A DNA stretch of 64,000 nucleotides from Bacteroidales bacterium (GTDB lineage: Bacteria; Bacteroidota; Bacteroidia; Bacteroidales; F082): the NCBI GenBank assembly GCA_015491905.1, contig WGGC01000031.1, positions 1-64,000 of the forward strand, written 5' to 3'. This document shows, one piece after another, positions 62,218 to 64,000 of this stretch. The notes under the pieces were generated by a model that saw nothing but the letters and a program-made list of their open reading frames with translations, was not told where the DNA came from and ran no database searches. The translations under genes were made by a program, and so were the position numbers. Numbering within the stretch: the first letter of the stretch is position 1; every line of letters begins with the position of its first letter.

Positions 62218-62252
62218 AAAAAAACCCTCTAAATCGAATATTTAGAGAGTTT
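62218..62252 (-). terminator. Intrinsic terminator after tRNA-Met
   Basis: Minus strand AAACTCTCTAAAT-attcg-ATTTAGAGGGTTTTTTTG. Confidence 0.75.
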
Positions 62253-62258
62253 AATTTG

Positions 62259-62332
62259 TAGCGAGACCGAGAATTGAACTCGGGACCTCCGGGTTATGAA
62301 TCCGACGCTCTAACCAACTGAGCTACCTCGCC
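62259..62332 (-). tRNA. tRNA-Met(CAT), elongator-like (Ile2 not excluded); CCA not encoded
   Basis: Minus strand GGCGAGGTAGCTCAGTTGGTTAGAGCGTCGGATTCATAACCCGGAGGTCCCGAGTTCAATTCTCGGTCTCGCTA. Confidence 0.93.
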
Positions 62333-62628
62333 AGAATTGAGGGTGCAAAATTAAAAAAATTCGTCAAACTACAAGGGATTATTATAAATATTTGATAAAA
62401 TATTTAACGTACAAAGTATAAGAAATACAGTCCGGGAAAAAGTGCAAATAACAACTTAGGTATAATGAGAGGTTAATATTTCTATAAAAGCAAATTCTTC
62501 GATTCCTTCCCCTACCCTCTTATTCAGTGGGGAGGCCATAGGCTAACAATTTAATAATGTTCGTGAATCTTATCCTTCTGACGTCATTTTACTTCATCAC
62601 TCATAGGTAATGTGGTACATGTTATGTG

Positions 62629-62776
62629 TTGCGGCCGTAATAGAAGTGAAAAGCCCACAGGTTAAAGGCCTATGGAGGCTTCCGGATGCGGGGCGACCTT
62701 GGAAGCCACCGCATACGGTTAGCCGGTCAGGGGCTTTAACCGAGGACTTGTAACGGATAGTACGAAATGTCCGCCC
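62629..62776 (+). repeat. GC-rich structured element E3 (same family as 53211-53370)
   Basis: AATAGAAGTGAAAAGCCCACAGGTTAAAGGCC...GCTTCCGGATGCGGGGCGACCTTGGAAGCCACC...ACGGTTAGCCG...GGGGCTTTAACCGAGGACTTGTAACGGATAG. Confidence 0.8.
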
Positions 62777-62854
62777 TGAAAAATATAAATTTTACCATTC
62801 ACCCATGGATAAATGTCATTATTTTTTTTGTTCGGAAAGTAAAATCCCACATCA

Positions 62855-63610
62855 TTAAGCTCGTTTTTTCCAAACGGTATGTGCTGTTACACAGGCTTTA
62901 TTAGTTGATAAGTCGAAAACGGTATGTGAAAATTCCTGATTTTTTTTTATAATTTTAGTGTAAATAAGTAGTTGATCGCCATAATTTGCTTCATTGAGAA
63001 AACGCCCTTCTATTTCGTGTAAAATATTTTCTTTCATCACTTTATTTGGGATTACCTCTATAAGCCATTGAAAATAACGAATATTGTTGACATGTTTGTT
63101 GGCATCGATATCGAACTTTTTCACTTTTATAATATCCATAAACTCACCGTCATTAAGAACCGGTAGTTTTTTTGCCGGGTCAAAATCAATTGAAACCTGA
63201 GGATTTAAGCCCCAGCCCGTTTTAAATTTTTCCGGAATAGACAACGGCCGGCGATTTTTAATATCAAAAAACAACCAAAGGCCTTTTGCCCTGCCAATAA
63301 TATTATTTTCTTCATCGAGAATATAATTTTCTCTAACGCCTCTAATTGATTTATACTGTGAAAGCCAGGTACGAATAGTTATTTTTTCTTTATATTTTGG
63401 ATACCGGTCAAATTGCATTTTTCCTGATAACAAAACCCAGCCTAAATTTTTTCGGTATAAATCAATTATATTTTCACCAACAGGCAAATGATGGTTCCCG
63501 GCTGTTTCCTGTAATAACCGCAACATTGCCATTGGTGTTGCCTCTTCATATTGCGATAAATCATAGAAATCTGTTATAAATTCGCTTTCAAAAATATTAT
63601 TATCAGTCAT
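62855..63610 (-). CDS. Acyl-ACP thioesterase
   Basis: MAMLRLLQETAGNHHL, NLGWVLLSGKMQFDRYPKYKEKITIRTWLSQYKSIRGVRENYI, DIDANKHVNNIRYFQWLIE. Confidence 0.92.
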   Translation of the reverse strand: MTDNNIFESEFITDFYDLSQYEEATPMAMLRLLQETAGNHHLPVGENIIDLYRKNLGWVLLSGKMQFDRYPKYKEKITIRTWLSQYKSIRGVRENYILDEENNIIGRAKGLWLFFDIKNRRPLSIPEKFKTGWGLNPQVSIDFDPAKKLPVLNDGEFMDIIKVKKFDIDANKHVNNIRYFQWLIEVIPNKVMKENILHEIEGRFLNEANYGDQLLIYTKIIKKNQEFSHTVFDLSTNKACVTAHTVWKKRA

Positions 63611-63642
63611 TTATAATTTTATATTTCATGGGTCACATGGAA

Positions 63643-63669
63643 CTTACCATAATTGAATTATTATTTACC
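63643..63669 (+). repeat. Partial fold-back arm (copy C)
   Basis: CTTACCATAATTGAATTATTATTTACC versus reverse complement of copy B, CTTACCATAATTGAATAATCATTTACC (two mismatches). Confidence 0.65.
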
Positions 63670-63684
63670 AGCATGTTTTAATGG

Positions 63685-63999
63685 CTATGCCATCAAAGAC
63701 AGTTCATATTTATTTTCTTCCTGAAGGTACTCCTTTTTTATACTGTCGAAGGTTTCTTTAACGGTAGTAATTTTTTCTGCCATATAAGCCTTTGTACCTG
63801 CAAAGGAAAATCCCTGTTGAAAATTTCCCTGAGTGGCATTATAAAGTGCTTCTGCAACACAAAACTGTACTTTTTTGTAGTCGCAGGTTTTTAAACATTT
63901 CCATGCGCACTTTACCGGTTTTTGTTTTCCTTGCTTAATCTCCTCTACAAAATCATTGGTAATTACTCTGCCGGGAAGACCTACGGGACTGCTTATGAG
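63685..63999 (-). CDS. C-terminal part of nitronate monooxygenase / NAD(P)H-dependent flavin oxidoreductase family protein (truncated by window end)
   Basis: Translated by hand from the minus strand: LISSPVGLPGRVITNDFVEEIKQGKQKPVKCAWKCLKTCDYKKVQFCVAEALYNATQGNFQQGFSFAGTKAYMAEKITTVKETFDSIKKEYLQEENKYELSLMA*. Absent from the ORF track because it has no start in the window. Confidence 0.85.
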   Translation of the reverse strand, partial: LISSPVGLPGRVITNDFVEEIKQGKQKPVKCAWKCLKTCDYKKVQFCVAEALYNATQGNFQQGFSFAGTKAYMAEKITTVKETFDSIKKEYLQEENKYELSLMA

Positions 64000-64000
64000 T

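Noticed and set aside
1-64000. CRISPR arrays, prophage, integrative element or transposase genes
   Set aside because: No regularly spaced direct repeats and no recognisable Cas, integrase, transposase, capsid or terminase ORFs were found.

Overview
This AT-rich, chromosomal-looking window comes from a Bacteroidota bacterium. The indicators are T9SS sorting domains, PorD, Bacteroidota-type TAnnTTTG -7 promoter elements and the bamD-rpoZ-coaBC-porD cluster. About 50 CDSs are supported, mostly housekeeping and catabolic: CcsBA-type cytochrome c biogenesis, UvrA, Xth, TrmD, TrpB, DapA, FolD, Ffh, SmpB, PpdK, a tyrosine/homogentisate degradation run (HppD-HmgA-FahA-flavin reductase) and a split lysine-ketoglutarate reductase/saccharopine dehydrogenase pair. 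Three large orphan hybrid histidine kinases lie in a row. There are two tRNAs (Gly-CCC and Met-CAT), several clear intrinsic terminators and a decayed T9SS cargo pseudogene. I see no prophage, transposase, CRISPR array or obvious defence island. The most unusual material is non-coding. First, there is a dispersed family of GC-rich, strongly structured ~145-160 bp elements at 42519-42663 (+), 53211-53370 (-) and 62629-62776 (+). Second, there is a family of ~88 bp fold-back elements at 19600-19686 and 53400-53487, with a partial arm at 63643-63669. The fold-back elements share a conserved core, but their outer arms differ in sequence while remaining self-complementary. All assignments come from reading the sequence and from memory of protein families; no database search was run.
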